From contig NZ_CP039143.1 in NCBI RefSeq assembly GCF_013343215.1, forward strand, positions 930,001 through 994,000: DNA of 64,000 nt, written 5' to 3'. A program made the position numbers and the translations under genes. Under the pieces are notes generated by a model, which saw nothing but the letters and a program-made list of their open reading frames with translations, ran no database searches and was not told the origin of the DNA. Below are positions 1 to 11,728 of this stretch, piece after piece; the first letter of the stretch is position 1; each line of letters opens with the position of its first letter. Source of the stretch: Acinetobacter sp. 10FS3-1 (GTDB lineage Bacteria; Pseudomonadota; Gammaproteobacteria; Pseudomonadales; Moraxellaceae).

Positions 1-586
1 TTCTCAGTTTAATTGGTTAAAAAGTAGCTGATATTTATTTGGAAGAGGTTGGAAACCTTATTTATAGAGATTGGGTAAGTGATTTTTTAAATCTAAAATG
101 CTTAAAAGGGTTGAAAAAACTATCAATAAACCAAGTTGGCTAGGTCTTTCTTTTAATGAGGGGGTTTTGTATATCATTCATTTTGGTCATAATTGTTATT
201 TGTTTTATAAATGCAGATATTTGATTTAACTCAAAAAAGAAGCCCGTACTTTACAATTTAAGACAAGATTCTTCATCTTTAGTCTAAATTCAAACGGTAT
301 AGGAATAAATCAGGCAACAGGGCGAATTTATCTACTTAATTATTTAAAAACAATTATATAAGCATAAAACACTAAGCTATATTTTGGTGGGTTCATTGAG
401 GGGTTTTTGTTAATGATTCTTATTTAAAGGTTTTTTGCCTAAAAAGCCTGAGTGAGCTGTTTGTGTTTTAATAGTTGACGTTTTATAATTCAGTGTCGTT
501 TTACGTTCGGCATGTATTTGCCTGACAATGCCAGCTTTCCTTCGAATTAATTCCAACAAACTCCGGATGGAGTTTTTAACTACAGG
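1..586. other. Intergenic region upstream of sdhC
   Basis: I see no convincing gene here. The stretch is A/T rich and stops interrupt all frames. It contains the likely sdh promoter (listed separately at 461-489). In Acinetobacter the citrate synthase gene usually lies on the far side of this region in the opposite direction. Its coding sequence is not inside the window, so that neighbour is inferred from family knowledge only. Confidence 0.6.
461..489 (+). promoter_or_regulatory. Candidate sigma-70 promoter of the sdh operon
   Basis: A perfect -10 hexamer TATAAT at 484-489 sits 17 bp downstream of a TTGTGT -35 at 461-466. Transcription would begin near 496, about 90 nt before the sdhC start. 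There is no competing gene between it and sdhC. The call rests on sequence match and spacing alone. Confidence 0.55.
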
Positions 587-985
587 ATGCCCGCTGTGAA
601 AAGCAACAGACCTGTCAATTTGTCCATGGGTCAAGTTTTAGAAGTAAACTTAAAATCACCCGTGGCTATTGCATCAATTCTACACCGTCTTTCAGGTGTC
701 ATCGTATTTTTACTCGTACCGGTCCTTTTGTGGATTTTAGACAAATCATTGTCTTCACCAGAGGGTTTTGCACAAGTACAGGAAATCTTTAACGGTTTTA
801 TTGTGCGCTTCATCGTATGGGTATTTGTAGCCGGTTTAATTTTCCACTTTATCGCTGGTGTTAAGCATTTACTTGCTGACGTTGGTGTTGCAGAAGAACT
901 GCAAAGTGGTCGCACAGCAGCTACTATCGCATTAATCTTGTCTGCAATCGGTATCGTTGCGTCATTTGTATGGATCGTACTCTAA
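587..985 (+). CDS. sdhC: Succinate dehydrogenase cytochrome b556 subunit
   Basis: This is one of the two membrane anchors of respiratory complex II, which hold the SdhAB dimer at the inner membrane, bind heme b and form the ubiquinone site. The 132-residue protein has the family N-terminal motif SPVAIASILHRLSG (about residues 26-39) and three hydrophobic helices. The helix carrying HFIAGVKHLLAD contains the expected heme-ligand histidine region. It is the first gene of sdhCDAB, and its stop codon overlaps the sdhD start. An AGG lies directly against the ATG at 587. A second ATG at 626 is possible, but the longer N-terminus is what I recall for the Acinetobacter protein. Confidence 0.95.
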   Translation: MPAVKSNRPVNLSMGQVLEVNLKSPVAIASILHRLSGVIVFLLVPVLLWILDKSLSSPEGFAQVQEIFNGFIVRFIVWVFVAGLIFHFIAGVKHLLADVGVAEELQSGRTAATIALILSAIGIVASFVWIVL

Positions 986-1350
986 TGAAAAGTGCTACTG
1001 GTTTAACGGGTTCAGGTTCACGCGACTGGTTTATCCAGCGTATAAGTGCCGTTGTTCTTGCTGTTTATACTGTTGTTATTCTAGGTTGGATCCTGTGCAA
1101 CAGCGGTTTTACTTTTGAACAGTGGTACGGCTTTATGATGACAACTCCAATGAAGGTTTTATCTTTATTGTCTGTCTTATCTCTTGTTGCGCATGCGTGG
1201 ATTGGTATGTGGCAAGTATTTACTGACTATGTAACTACTCGTCAGATGGGTCCATCAGCTTCAGGTTTACGCCTTGTACTGACTTCAGCAATGATTATTG
1301 CTGTATTTGCATATGCGATCTGGGCGATCCAGATTTTTTGGGCGAATTGA
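985..1350 (+). CDS. sdhD: Succinate dehydrogenase hydrophobic membrane anchor subunit
   Basis: This is the second membrane anchor of complex II, 121 residues with three transmembrane helices. It shows the family features WFIQRISAVVLAVYT near the N-terminus and HAWIGMWQVFTDYV in the middle helix, where the heme and quinone contacts lie. I chose the ATG at 985 because it overlaps the sdhC stop (TAATG), a classic translational coupling arrangement. An in-frame ATG at 970 would begin inside sdhC and is less likely. sdhA follows after 12 bp. Confidence 0.94.
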   Translation: MKSATGLTGSGSRDWFIQRISAVVLAVYTVVILGWILCNSGFTFEQWYGFMMTTPMKVLSLLSVLSLVAHAWIGMWQVFTDYVTTRQMGPSASGLRLVLTSAMIIAVFAYAIWAIQIFWAN

Positions 1351-1362
1351 TAGGAAACAATC

Positions 1363-3261
1363 ATGGGCGCTATAACCCCTAAAGACGATTACACAAATAT
1401 TCCACATGAAACTTTCGATGCAGTTATCGTTGGTGGTGGTGGTTCTGGTATGCGTGCTTCTTACCAGCTTGCTCAAGCGGGTCTGAAAGTAGCAGTACTG
1501 ACTAAAGTATTCCCGACGCGTTCACATACTGTGGCAGCACAGGGTGGTATTGGTGCATCTCTTGGTAATATGCAAGAAGATAACTGGCACTATCACTTCT
1601 ATGACACGGTGAAGGGTTCTGACTGGTTAGGTGACCAAGACGCGATCGAGTTCATGACGCGTGAAGCACCTCAAGTGGTATACGAATTAGAACATTTAGG
1701 TATGCCATTTGACCGTAACGCGGACGGTACAATTTACCAACGTCCATTCGGTGGTCACTCTGCCAACTACGGTGAAAAAGCAGTTCCACGTGCATGTGCT
1801 GCAGCTGACCGTACGGGTCACGCGCTTCTTCACACGCTTTATCAAAGCAACGTGAAAATGGGCACTCAATTCTTTGTAGAGTGGATTGCGCTTGACCTGA
1901 TCCGTAATGAAGAAGGTGATGTACTGGGTGTAACAGCAATTGACCAAGAAACTGGTAAAATTGCAGTATTCCAAGCCAAAGCAACCTTGTTTGCAACTGG
2001 CGGTGCGGGTCGTGTTTACCGTGCATCTACTAACGCGTATATCAACACTGGTGACGGTCTTGGTATGGCGGCGCGTGCAGGTATTCCATTACAAGATATG
2101 GAATTCTGGCAGTTCCACCCAACAGGTGTTGCGGGTGCAGGCGTATTGTTAACTGAGGGTTGTCGTGGTGAAGGTGCAATCCTTCGTAACAAAGACGGCG
2201 AACCGTTCATGGAGCGTTATGCTCCAACCTTGAAAGACTTGGCGCCGCGTGACTTCGTATCACGCTCTATGGACCAGGAAATCAAGGAAGGCCGTGGTTG
2301 TGGTCCTAAAGGAGACTATATCCTTCTTGATATGACTCACCTGGGCGCTGATACGATCATGAAGCGTCTGCCATCTGTATTCGAGATTGGTAAGAAATTC
2401 GCGAACGTTGACATCACTAAAGAGCCAATTCCTGTAGTGCCAACAATCCATTACCAAATGGGTGGTATTCCAACGAATATTCATGGTCAGGTAGTTATTC
2501 CTGAAAGTCGTGAGACTCAAGAGCTGCAAGCGAACTACAACAAAGACACAGATGTTTACTCGACCAATGCGGGTGAGCGTAACTTTGTTAAACCGGTAAA
2601 AGGTTTCTATGCCATCGGTGAATGTTCATGTGTGTCTGTACACGGTGCCAACCGCCTAGGTACTAACTCACTGCTTGACTTGGTTGTATTTGGTAAAGCT
2701 GCGGGCGAACATATCATTGATTATGTGACTAAACATCACGGTGATGAATATCAGCCACTTCCACCAAATGTGCTTGAAGAAACAGTTGCGCGTATTCGTA
2801 AACTGGACGAATCAACCAGTGGTGAAAATGCTCAAGAAGTTGCCGATGCAATTCGTGACATCGTTCAAGACCACGCGGGTGTGTTCCGTACCACTGCGCT
2901 TCTTGAAGAGGGTGTGAAACAGATTCTTGCGATCGAGCCGCGTGTTCGCAACATTCATTTGAAAGACAAGTCTAAAGTTTTCAACACTGCACGTATTGAA
3001 GCGTTAGAAGTGGAAAACTTGTATGAAGTTGCAAAAGCGACATTAATTTCAGCTGCTGCACGTAAAGAATGTCGTGGTGCCCACACCGTAGTGGACTTTG
3101 AAGAGTCGCCGGATCACCCAGAGTATCCATATGGCCGTCGTGACGATGAGTGGATGAAACACACTTTGTGGTTCTCTGCGGATAACCGTCTTGAGTATAA
3201 GCCAGTACGTTATAAGCCACTTTCGGTAGAGGCTATTCCACCGAAACCACGTACATTCTAA
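1363..3261 (+). CDS. sdhA: Succinate dehydrogenase flavoprotein subunit
   Basis: This is the catalytic subunit of complex II, which oxidises succinate to fumarate using covalently bound FAD. The 632-residue length is usual for the family. A dinucleotide-binding GGGGSGMRA loop is near residues 24-32. The SHTVAAQGG segment near residue 54 carries the histidine that is covalently flavinylated in this family. HPTGVAG and the C-terminal catalytic domain are also in place. A short gap with AGGAAA precedes the ATG, and sdhB follows 14 bp downstream after a clear AGGAG ribosome site. Confidence 0.97.
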   Translation: MGAITPKDDYTNIPHETFDAVIVGGGGSGMRASYQLAQAGLKVAVLTKVFPTRSHTVAAQGGIGASLGNMQEDNWHYHFYDTVKGSDWLGDQDAIEFMTREAPQVVYELEHLGMPFDRNADGTIYQRPFGGHSANYGEKAVPRACAAADRTGHALLHTLYQSNVKMGTQFFVEWIALDLIRNEEGDVLGVTAIDQETGKIAVFQAKATLFATGGAGRVYRASTNAYINTGDGLGMAARAGIPLQDMEFWQFHPTGVAGAGVLLTEGCRGEGAILRNKDGEPFMERYAPTLKDLAPRDFVSRSMDQEIKEGRGCGPKGDYILLDMTHLGADTIMKRLPSVFEIGKKFANVDITKEPIPVVPTIHYQMGGIPTNIHGQVVIPESRETQELQANYNKDTDVYSTNAGERNFVKPVKGFYAIGECSCVSVHGANRLGTNSLLDLVVFGKAAGEHIIDYVTKHHGDEYQPLPPNVLEETVARIRKLDESTSGENAQEVADAIRDIVQDHAGVFRTTALLEEGVKQILAIEPRVRNIHLKDKSKVFNTARIEALEVENLYEVAKATLISAAARKECRGAHTVVDFEESPDHPEYPYGRRDDEWMKHTLWFSADNRLEYKPVRYKPLSVEAIPPKPRTF

Positions 3262-3275
3262 TCAGGAGATTTAAG

Positions 3276-3986
3276 ATGAGTAGAGGTACTCGTACATTTC
3301 ATATCTACCGCTACGATCCTGATAAGGATAAAGCACCGTACATGCAAACTTTTAAGCTTGAATTGACTGATAAGCACCGTATGTTGCTTGATGCGCTTCT
3401 TGCATTGAAAGTTCAGGACGAATCTTTGACATTCCGTCGCTCATGTCGTGAAGGGATCTGTGGTTCTGATGGTGTGAATATTAATGGTAAAAACGGTTTG
3501 GCGTGTCTTTGGAACCTCAATGATCTGCCAAATGAAATTACTATTCGTCCACTTCCAGGTCTTCCTGTCGTAAAAGACCTGGTGGTAGACATGAATCAGT
3601 TCTACGATCAGTACAACAAGATTCATCCGTTCTTGATCAACAACCAGCCTGCGCCACCAAAAGAGCGTTTGCAGTCTCCAGAAGAGCGTGAGCATCTAGA
3701 TGGTCTGTATGAATGTATTCTTTGTGCATGTTGTTCAACTTCATGCCCATCATTCTGGTGGAACCCGGACAAGTTCCTGGGTCCTTCAGCATTGTTGAAT
3801 GCATACCGTTTCATTATTGATTCGCGTGATACAGGTACTCAGGAGCGTTTGGCTCGTCTTGACGACCCATTCTCATTGTTCCGTTGTAAAGGTATCATGA
3901 ACTGTGTATCGGTATGTCCGAAAGGTCTGAACCCAACTAAAGCAATCGGTCACATCCGTAATATGCTTTTAGATATGGCAGGCTAA
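3276..3986 (+). CDS. sdhB: Succinate dehydrogenase iron-sulfur subunit
   Basis: This subunit passes electrons from SdhA flavin to quinone through three clusters. The 236-residue protein shows the [2Fe-2S] motif CREGICGSDG with a fourth Cys in GLAC (about residues 55-75). It also has the [4Fe-4S] motif CILCACCSTSCP and the [3Fe-4S]-type CKGIMNCVSVCPKGLNP. A strong AGGAG lies 8 bp before the ATG. It is the last gene of the sdh operon and is followed by an intrinsic terminator. Confidence 0.97.
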   Translation: MSRGTRTFHIYRYDPDKDKAPYMQTFKLELTDKHRMLLDALLALKVQDESLTFRRSCREGICGSDGVNINGKNGLACLWNLNDLPNEITIRPLPGLPVVKDLVVDMNQFYDQYNKIHPFLINNQPAPPKERLQSPEEREHLDGLYECILCACCSTSCPSFWWNPDKFLGPSALLNAYRFIIDSRDTGTQERLARLDDPFSLFRCKGIMNCVSVCPKGLNPTKAIGHIRNMLLDMAG

Positions 3987-4012
3987 TCTAATAGACTGAG
4001 AAATCAGTTCCC

Positions 4013-4046
4013 AAAAAAAAGCACACCTACTGGTGTGCTTTTTTTT
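4013..4046 (+). terminator. Intrinsic terminator after sdhB
   Basis: A perfect 7-bp stem GCACACC/GGTGTGC with a 4-nt loop TACT is flanked by eight A residues upstream and eight T residues downstream. It could therefore work in both directions. It closes the sdhCDAB operon 27 nt after the sdhB stop. Confidence 0.9.
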
Positions 4047-4824
4047 ATATGTTTGAGCTAGATGTAAAAATGATAAATAAAAAAACAGGGATGTAATGCT
4101 TAAAATACATCATGTGGGTTAGAGAAAAAAGGCGCAAAATATCAGGTGCTGACCTCAACTATGAACATGCATCTGATTATTTTATTCATTTATGGTTTTT
4201 AGATGTAAAAGTGACCTGAAAAATAAACAGAAGGATGTTATTATATAACTGCTGGTGTAAAGGGAGTGGATTGAAAGATTTGCTCTCTTTTTATTTATCT
4301 TGATTCGTTAGGAAAGTCTTGGACTTAAGTCTACGTTGAATCTGATTTTTAAATACAGCACCATATAGTAGAGTAAAACTTCTACACTGTATTTAGCCAA
4401 TTTATAGGAGGTATGTGTCAAAAAAATCAATTGAAAACTGATAACATGTTAGCATTTAGCCTAAGTTTAAATCGAAAAAGTGTGCCGCTTGGGTACATTT
4501 TTTAAACACTGCAACTGAAAGAGAGTGTTATATAAGGTTATATAAAAGTCGCTTTAGCAAAAATATGCGTTAAAACCTTGTTTTTCCTAAGTCGATTTGC
4601 AAAAAAATTGCTCGGTCACGATCGGGTATTCAATGAGTGATGATGCCGCTGAGGGGCGTTATTATTCATTAAACATATCAAGGTTTACTTGGTGTGGTGA
4701 TAACGCCTCATGGCTTATGCCTTATGGGGGACTAATGTCATATTACAAATTTGACATTAAAAATCCTGGGTTTTGCTTAAAAAGCATCCTGAAAATGTTT
4801 TTGCAATAGGAAATGGGTCCACAA
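4047..4824 (+). promoter_or_regulatory. Long non-coding region and possible structured leader of sucA
   Basis: About 780 bp separate the sdhB terminator from sucA without a credible gene. The last 180 bp contain nested complementarity. GGCGTTAT near 4654-4661 can pair with ATAACGCC near 4700-4707. AATGTCA at 4734-4740 can pair with TGACATT at 4752-4758. Structured sucA leaders (named sucA and sucA-II motifs) are known in Burkholderiales and Pseudomonadales. I cannot confirm that this belongs to either. A 70-codon open frame (4597-4809) overlaps this structure and has no family resemblance. Confidence 0.4.
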
Positions 4825-7647
4825 ATGCAAGAAGTTGCTGACGCTCTGCGTCTTGACACTGAACTTTCCGCTGATAGTGCAGCGTATATTGAAGAACTTT
4901 ATGAGCAGTACCTCACTGCTCCAGACTCAGTAGGTGCTGACTGGAGAGCGTACTTCGATAAATTCCCAAAAGGTGATCAACCACACAGTAATGTACGTGA
5001 GCAATTCCTACTTTTAGGTCGCAATTCAAGCCGTATTCAGCCTGTTATCCAATCAGCAGTAAGCTCAGAGCATGAACGTCGTCAAATTGGCGTATTACAG
5101 CTGATTGCTGCTTACCGTAATCGTGGTCACCAGAAAGCAAAACTCGATCCATTAGGTTTGGCAAAGCGTGAAATTGTTCCAGATCTGGATCTTGCTGCGC
5201 ATGGTTTAACCCAGTCTGATCTGGACACTGTGTTCAATACCGGCAATCTCGCTATTGGTAAAGAAGAAGCGACCCTGGGTGAAATGGTTCAGGCGATGGA
5301 AGCAATTTATTGCTCTTCAATCGGTGCTGAATACATGCACATCGTGGACACTAAAGAAAAACGCTGGATCCAGCAGCGTCTGGAAAGTGCGCGCGGTCAG
5401 TATGGTTTAAATGCAGAACAGAAAAAGCATGTTCTGGAGCGCTTGACTGCTGCAGAAGGCCTGGAAAAATATCTGGGTAATAAATTTGTTGGTGCGAAAC
5501 GTTTCGGTGTTGAAGGTGGTGAATCTTTCATTCCAATGGTGAATGAGATTATTCAGCGTGCTGGCTCAGTAGGCTGTAAAGAAGTGGTTATTGGTATGCC
5601 ACACCGTGGCCGTCTGAACCTTCTTGTCAATATCATGGGTAAAAACCCGGCTGACCTGTTTGGTGAGTTTGAAGGTAAATCAATCCACAAGAAAGGTTCT
5701 GGTGACGTTAAATATCACCAAGGTTTCTCTTCTAACGTCATGACTCCGGGTGGCGAAGTTCACTTGGCACTGGCATTTAACCCGTCGCATCTTGAGATTG
5801 TTGGACCAGTGGTTGAAGGTTCGGTACGTGCACGCCAAGTCCGTCGTAAAGACATTGGTGGTGATGATGTATTACCGCTTATCGTTCACGGTGATGCGGC
5901 ATTTGCAGGTCAGGGCGTTAACCAGGAAACCTTCCAGATGTCACAAACGCGTGGCTATACAGTAGGTGGTACGGTTCATATCGTCATCAATAACCAGGTT
6001 GGTTTTACAACCTCTGACCCACGTGATGCGCGCTCTACAGAATACTGTACTGATATTGCAAAAATGATTCAGGCACCGATCTTCCATGTCAATGGTGATG
6101 ATCCTGAAGCGGTGATTTTCGTTTCTCAACTGGCACATGATTTCCGTCATACTTTCCGTAAAGATGTCGTGATTGACATGTTCTGTTACCGTCGTCGTGG
6201 TCATAACGAAGCGGATGAGCCGGCTGCAACCCAGCCAATGATGTATCAAGTGATCAACAAGAAGCCGACAACTCGTACGCTTTATGCAGATCAGCTGGTA
6301 CAACAAGGCGTGCTTGACCGTGCAGAAGCAGACCAGTTAATTGATAGCTATCGCGCTGATCTGGAAGCGGGCAATCATGTTGCTAACGCTCTGGTTCTTA
6401 AGCCGAACAAAAAAATGTTTGTGGACTGGACACCTTATCTGGGTCATGACTACACAGACGAGTGGGACACGACCTGTTCACTTGAGCGCCTAAAAGAACT
6501 TGGCAAAAAAATGCGTGAGCTTCCAGAAGGTTTTGTCATGCAACGCCAAGTGTCTAAAGTCATTGATGACCGTCTGAAAATGCAGACTGGTGAAATACCG
6601 TTGAACTGGGGTGCTGCTGAAACTTTAGCTTATGCCTCTCTTCTGGATGATGGTTATCTGGTGCGCTTAACTGGTGAAGATGTAGGTCGTGGTACTTTCT
6701 CACATCGTCATGCGAAACTGCACAATCAGGTGGATGGTTCAACTTATATTCCATTGTGCCATATCAAAGAGAACCAGCCGCGTGTTGCAATTTATGACTC
6801 ATTATTGTCTGAAATGGCAGTACTGGCATTTGAATACGGCTATGCAACAACTCTTCCAAAGAGCTTGATTATCTGGGAAGCGCAGTTCGGTGACTTTGCA
6901 AACTGTGCACAAGTGGTGATTGACCAGTTTATTTCATCTGGTGAAACCAAGTGGGAGCGTGTGTGTGGCTTAACTATGCTACTTCCACACGGTTATGAAG
7001 GTCAGGGTCCTGAGCATTCCTCTGCACGTCTGGAACGTTTCTTGCAGTTATGTGCTGAAGAAAACATGCAAGTGATGACACCGACTACCCCTGCACAGAT
7101 TTTCCATGCTTTACGTCGTCAGGCGATCCGCCCGATCCGTAAACCAATGATCATCATGTCACCGAAGTCATTACTGCGTCATAAGCTGGCGGTTTCTACC
7201 CTGGATGAGCTGGCAACTGGCACATTCCAGACAGTGATTGACGAAATCGACAACATCAACAAGGCAGATGTGACTCGTCTCGTGTTATGTGGTGGTAAGG
7301 TTTACTACGACTTACTAGAAAAACGTCGTGAAAAAGAATTGAACAATACTGCGATTGTACGTATTGAACAATTGTATCCATATCCTGAAGCACGTCTGGC
7401 GGAAGTCCTTGCTGCTTATCCGAACATCAAAGAAATTGTTTGGGCGCAAGAAGAGCCGAAAAACCAGGGCGCTTGGCTGTTCATCGCACCTCGTTTATAC
7501 GATGATGTAATGAAATCAGGTAAACAAGTACGTATTAGCTACGCAGGCCGTGAAGCTTCTGCTGCACCGGCATGTGGTTCACCATATTTGCATGCAAAAC
7601 AACAAGCTCAGCTCATCAACGACGCGCTTGCGATCGATGCTGAATAA
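4825..7647 (+). CDS. sucA: 2-oxoglutarate dehydrogenase E1 component
   Basis: This is the thiamine-diphosphate decarboxylase of the 2-oxoglutarate dehydrogenase complex, which converts 2-oxoglutarate and hands a succinyl group to SucB lipoate. Family landmarks include the N-terminal SucB-binding segment ending YIEELYEQYL, the HRGRLNLL motif, the diphosphate-binding GDAAFAGQG with NNQVGFTTSD, and the C-terminal transketolase-like domain. The length is about 940 residues, against 933 in E. coli. I prefer the ATG at 4825. AGGAA at 4808-4812 touches the alternative ATG at 4813, too close for a ribosome site, while it stands 12 nt from 4825. sucB follows after 17 bp. Confidence 0.96.
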   Translation: MQEVADALRLDTELSADSAAYIEELYEQYLTAPDSVGADWRAYFDKFPKGDQPHSNVREQFLLLGRNSSRIQPVIQSAVSSEHERRQIGVLQLIAAYRNRGHQKAKLDPLGLAKREIVPDLDLAAHGLTQSDLDTVFNTGNLAIGKEEATLGEMVQAMEAIYCSSIGAEYMHIVDTKEKRWIQQRLESARGQYGLNAEQKKHVLERLTAAEGLEKYLGNKFVGAKRFGVEGGESFIPMVNEIIQRAGSVGCKEVVIGMPHRGRLNLLVNIMGKNPADLFGEFEGKSIHKKGSGDVKYHQGFSSNVMTPGGEVHLALAFNPSHLEIVGPVVEGSVRARQVRRKDIGGDDVLPLIVHGDAAFAGQGVNQETFQMSQTRGYTVGGTVHIVINNQVGFTTSDPRDARSTEYCTDIAKMIQAPIFHVNGDDPEAVIFVSQLAHDFRHTFRKDVVIDMFCYRRRGHNEADEPAATQPMMYQVINKKPTTRTLYADQLVQQGVLDRAEADQLIDSYRADLEAGNHVANALVLKPNKKMFVDWTPYLGHDYTDEWDTTCSLERLKELGKKMRELPEGFVMQRQVSKVIDDRLKMQTGEIPLNWGAAETLAYASLLDDGYLVRLTGEDVGRGTFSHRHAKLHNQVDGSTYIPLCHIKENQPRVAIYDSLLSEMAVLAFEYGYATTLPKSLIIWEAQFGDFANCAQVVIDQFISSGETKWERVCGLTMLLPHGYEGQGPEHSSARLERFLQLCAEENMQVMTPTTPAQIFHALRRQAIRPIRKPMIIMSPKSLLRHKLAVSTLDELATGTFQTVIDEIDNINKADVTRLVLCGGKVYYDLLEKRREKELNNTAIVRIEQLYPYPEARLAEVLAAYPNIKEIVWAQEEPKNQGAWLFIAPRLYDDVMKSGKQVRISYAGREASAAPACGSPYLHAKQQAQLINDALAIDAE

Positions 7648-7664
7648 TCAGGAGATTCTAAAGA

Positions 7665-8879
7665 ATGGCAACCGAAATTAAAGCACCGGTATTCCCAGAG
7701 TCAGTTGCGGACGGTACGATCGCAACTTGGCACAAACAGCCAGGTGAAGCAGTATCACGTGATGAAGTGATTTGCGATATTGAAACAGATAAAGTTGTTT
7801 TAGAAGTTGTTGCTCCTGCAGACGGTACTATTGCATCAATCGTGAAAAACGAAGGTGATACAGTACTTTCAGCTGAAGTGATTGCACAGTTTGAAGAAGG
7901 CGCTGTTTCTGGTGCTGCTCAAACTCAGGCAGTTCAGTCTGAAGAGAAAGTTGAACAAGCTGCGGCGAATACTGAAGCAGGTAATTCACCAATTGTTGAG
8001 CGTCAGCAAGTACAAGATCAAGCGCCTGCAGTGCGTAAAGCCTTGACTGAAACTGGTATTGCTGCAAGCGATGTAGAAGGTACAGGCCGTGGTGGTCGTA
8101 TCACTAAAGAAGACGTGGCAAATCACCAGGCGAAGCCAGCTGCTCCTGCTGCTGCACCATTAAGTGTGGCTGTTGGTGAACGTATTGAAAAACGTGTTCC
8201 AATGACACGTCTTCGTAAGCGTGTTGCTGAACGTCTACTTGCTGCAACTCAAGAAACAGCAATGTTGACGACGTTCAACGAAGTAAACATGAAACCAATC
8301 ATGGACATGCGTGCTCAATATAAAGATGCATTCGAAAAACGCCACGGTGCGCGTCTGGGCTTCATGTCATTCTTTGTTAAGGCAGCAACTGAAGCACTTA
8401 AACGTTACCCTGCAGTAAACGCGTCTATTGATGGTGAAGACATCGTTTACCATGGTTACTACGACATCGGTGTAGCAGTATCTTCTGACCGTGGTCTAGT
8501 GGTTCCTGTACTTCGTGATACCGATCGCATGAACTATGCTGAAGTTGAAAGTGGTATCCGTGCATATGCTGCTAAGGCACGTGACGGTAAACTGGGTATC
8601 GAAGATATGACTGGCGGTACATTCACCATTACTAATGGTGGTACTTTCGGTTCATTACTTTCTACGCCAATTTTGAACACACCACAAACAGCAATTCTGG
8701 GTATGCACAAAATCCAGGAGCGACCAATGGCGGTGAATGGTCAGGTTGAAATTCTACCAATGATGTACTTGGCACTTTCTTATGACCACCGTCTGATTGA
8801 TGGTAAGGAAGCAGTAGGCTTCTTGGTAACAATCAAAGAATTGTTAGAAGAGCCAGCTAAACTGATCCTTGACCTTTAA
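7665..8879 (+). CDS. sucB: Dihydrolipoyl succinyltransferase (E2 of 2-oxoglutarate dehydrogenase)
   Basis: This is the core of the 2-oxoglutarate dehydrogenase complex and transfers succinyl from lipoamide to CoA. Its three domains are visible in the 404 residues. An N-terminal lipoyl domain carries the lipoylated lysine in ETDKVVLEV (about residue 43). An Ala/Gln-rich linker leads to the E3-binding domain around [10 protein letters not shown] (residues 125-155). The C-terminal acyltransferase domain has the catalytic YDHRLIDG motif near residue 375. An AGGAG site precedes the ATG. It is co-transcribed with sucA and separated from lpdA by an intrinsic hairpin. Confidence 0.97.
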   Translation: MATEIKAPVFPESVADGTIATWHKQPGEAVSRDEVICDIETDKVVLEVVAPADGTIASIVKNEGDTVLSAEVIAQFEEGAVSGAAQTQAVQSEEKVEQAAANTEAGNSPIVERQQVQDQAPAVRKALTETGIAASDVEGTGRGGRITKEDVANHQAKPAAPAAAPLSVAVGERIEKRVPMTRLRKRVAERLLAATQETAMLTTFNEVNMKPIMDMRAQYKDAFEKRHGARLGFMSFFVKAATEALKRYPAVNASIDGEDIVYHGYYDIGVAVSSDRGLVVPVLRDTDRMNYAEVESGIRAYAAKARDGKLGIEDMTGGTFTITNGGTFGSLLSTPILNTPQTAILGMHKIQERPMAVNGQVEILPMMYLALSYDHRLIDGKEAVGFLVTIKELLEEPAKLILDL

Positions 8880-8895
8880 TTCTAAAAAATAAAGC

Positions 8896-10372
<1,477 letters not shown>

Positions 10373-10376
10373 TACC

Positions 10377-10405
10377 AAAAAGAGCGGCTTAAGCCGCTCT
10401 TTTTG
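10377..10405 (+). terminator. Intrinsic terminator after lpdA
   Basis: The perfect palindrome AGAGCGGCTT/AAGCCGCTCT at 10381-10400 is preceded by an A run and followed by TTTTT. It lies a few nucleotides beyond the lpdA stop and separates lpdA from sucCD. Confidence 0.88.
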
Positions 10406-10549
10406 CATTTGGTGGTTGTTTTTATATGAATAATCATCTAAGAATAAAGATAAGAAACAACATTGAGTTCTAAAACACCAATCTTGATTGTGAATCAAGA
10501 AATATGGGTCGATGTATAACAAGTCAAATAAGTAGTAAAAGGTTAATCA

Positions 10550-11716
10550 ATGAATTTACATGAATATCAAGCCAAAGCGTTATTAAAAAAATATGGTATG
10601 CCAGTACAGGAAGGCATACTTGCCACTAATGCTGATGAAACCGTACAGGCATTTGAGCAATTAGGTGGAAAGTTTGCAGTCCTCAAGGCCCAAGTTCATG
10701 CGGGTGGTCGTGGTAAGGCAGGTGGTGTTAAAGTGGTAAAGTCGGCAGAAGAAGCAGCCGAATATGCTAATCAGATTATTGGCTCAAGTCTGGTGACTTA
10801 TCAGACGGATGCTAATGGACAGCCGGTAAACAGTATTCTGGTATCAGAAGATGTATATCCCGTTGAGCGTGAGTTGTACTTAGGGGCTGTGGTGGACCGT
10901 TCAAGCCGCCGAGTCACTTTTATGGTATCCACCGAAGGTGGTGTTGATATTGAAAAAGTCGCAGAAGAAACCCCGGAAAAAATTATTAAAGTTGAGGTAG
11001 ATCCGCTGGTTGGTCTATTGCCATTTCAGGCACGTCAAGCCGCTTTTGCACTAAAACTTAAAGATGGGCAAATCAATCAGTTTGTCAAAATTATGAGTGC
11101 AGCTTATGACGCATTCATAGAAAATGATTTTGCCCTGTTTGAAATTAACCCGCTATCTGTGCGTGAAAATGGCGATATTCTTTGTGTGGATGCTAAGATT
11201 GGTATTGATTCAAATGCTTTATACCGTCTGCCTGAGATTGCAGCACTACGTGATACCTCACAGGAAAATGAGCGTGAATTAAAAGCTTCTGAATTTGATT
11301 TGAACTATGTGGCACTAGAGGGCAATATTGGTTGTATGGTCAATGGGGCCGGTCTTGCGATGGCAACCATGGATATTATCAAGCTCTATGGTGGACAGCC
11401 GGCTAATTTCCTTGATGTCGGTGGCGGCGCAACCAAAGATCGCGTGATTGAAGCCTTTAAGATTATTTTGGCAGATAGCTCTGTACAAGGAGTATTGATC
11501 AATATTTTTGGTGGAATTGTACGTTGTGACATGATTGCTGAAGCAATTATTACAGCAGTTCAGGAAGTGAATGTGACAGTGCCTGTGGTTGTTCGCCTGC
11601 AAGGGAACAATGCAGAATTAGGAGCACAATTACTGGATAAATCTGGTTTGAAATTAATTTCTGCAACAGGCCTTGCTGATGCTGCAGAAAAAATCGTTGC
11701 TGCTGTGAAAGCTTAA
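10550..11716 (+). CDS. sucC: Succinyl-CoA synthetase beta subunit (ADP-forming)
   Basis: This subunit provides the nucleotide-binding ATP-grasp fold and half the active site of succinyl-CoA synthetase, which makes succinate and ATP or GTP in the TCA cycle. The 388-residue protein has the family start [12 protein letters not shown], the grasp-domain segment [15 protein letters not shown] near residue 46, and [10 protein letters not shown] near the C-terminus. It sits 12 bp ahead of sucD. It has its own 145-bp upstream gap after the lpdA terminator, so it probably has its own promoter. Confidence 0.97.
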   Translation: MNLHEYQAKALLKKYGMPVQEGILATNADETVQAFEQLGGKFAVLKAQVHAGGRGKAGGVKVVKSAEEAAEYANQIIGSSLVTYQTDANGQPVNSILVSEDVYPVERELYLGAVVDRSSRRVTFMVSTEGGVDIEKVAEETPEKIIKVEVDPLVGLLPFQARQAAFALKLKDGQINQFVKIMSAAYDAFIENDFALFEINPLSVRENGDILCVDAKIGIDSNALYRLPEIAALRDTSQENERELKASEFDLNYVALEGNIGCMVNGAGLAMATMDIIKLYGGQPANFLDVGGGATKDRVIEAFKIILADSSVQGVLINIFGGIVRCDMIAEAIITAVQEVNVTVPVVVRLQGNNAELGAQLLDKSGLKLISATGLADAAEKIVAAVKA

Positions 11717-11728
11717 GGGGTATCTAAC

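Noticed and set aside
4597..4809. 70-codon open frame ending 15 nt before the chosen sucA start
   Set aside because: Starts with TTG without a ribosome site, has no family resemblance and lies inside the region of inverted repeats. A translated leader cannot be excluded.
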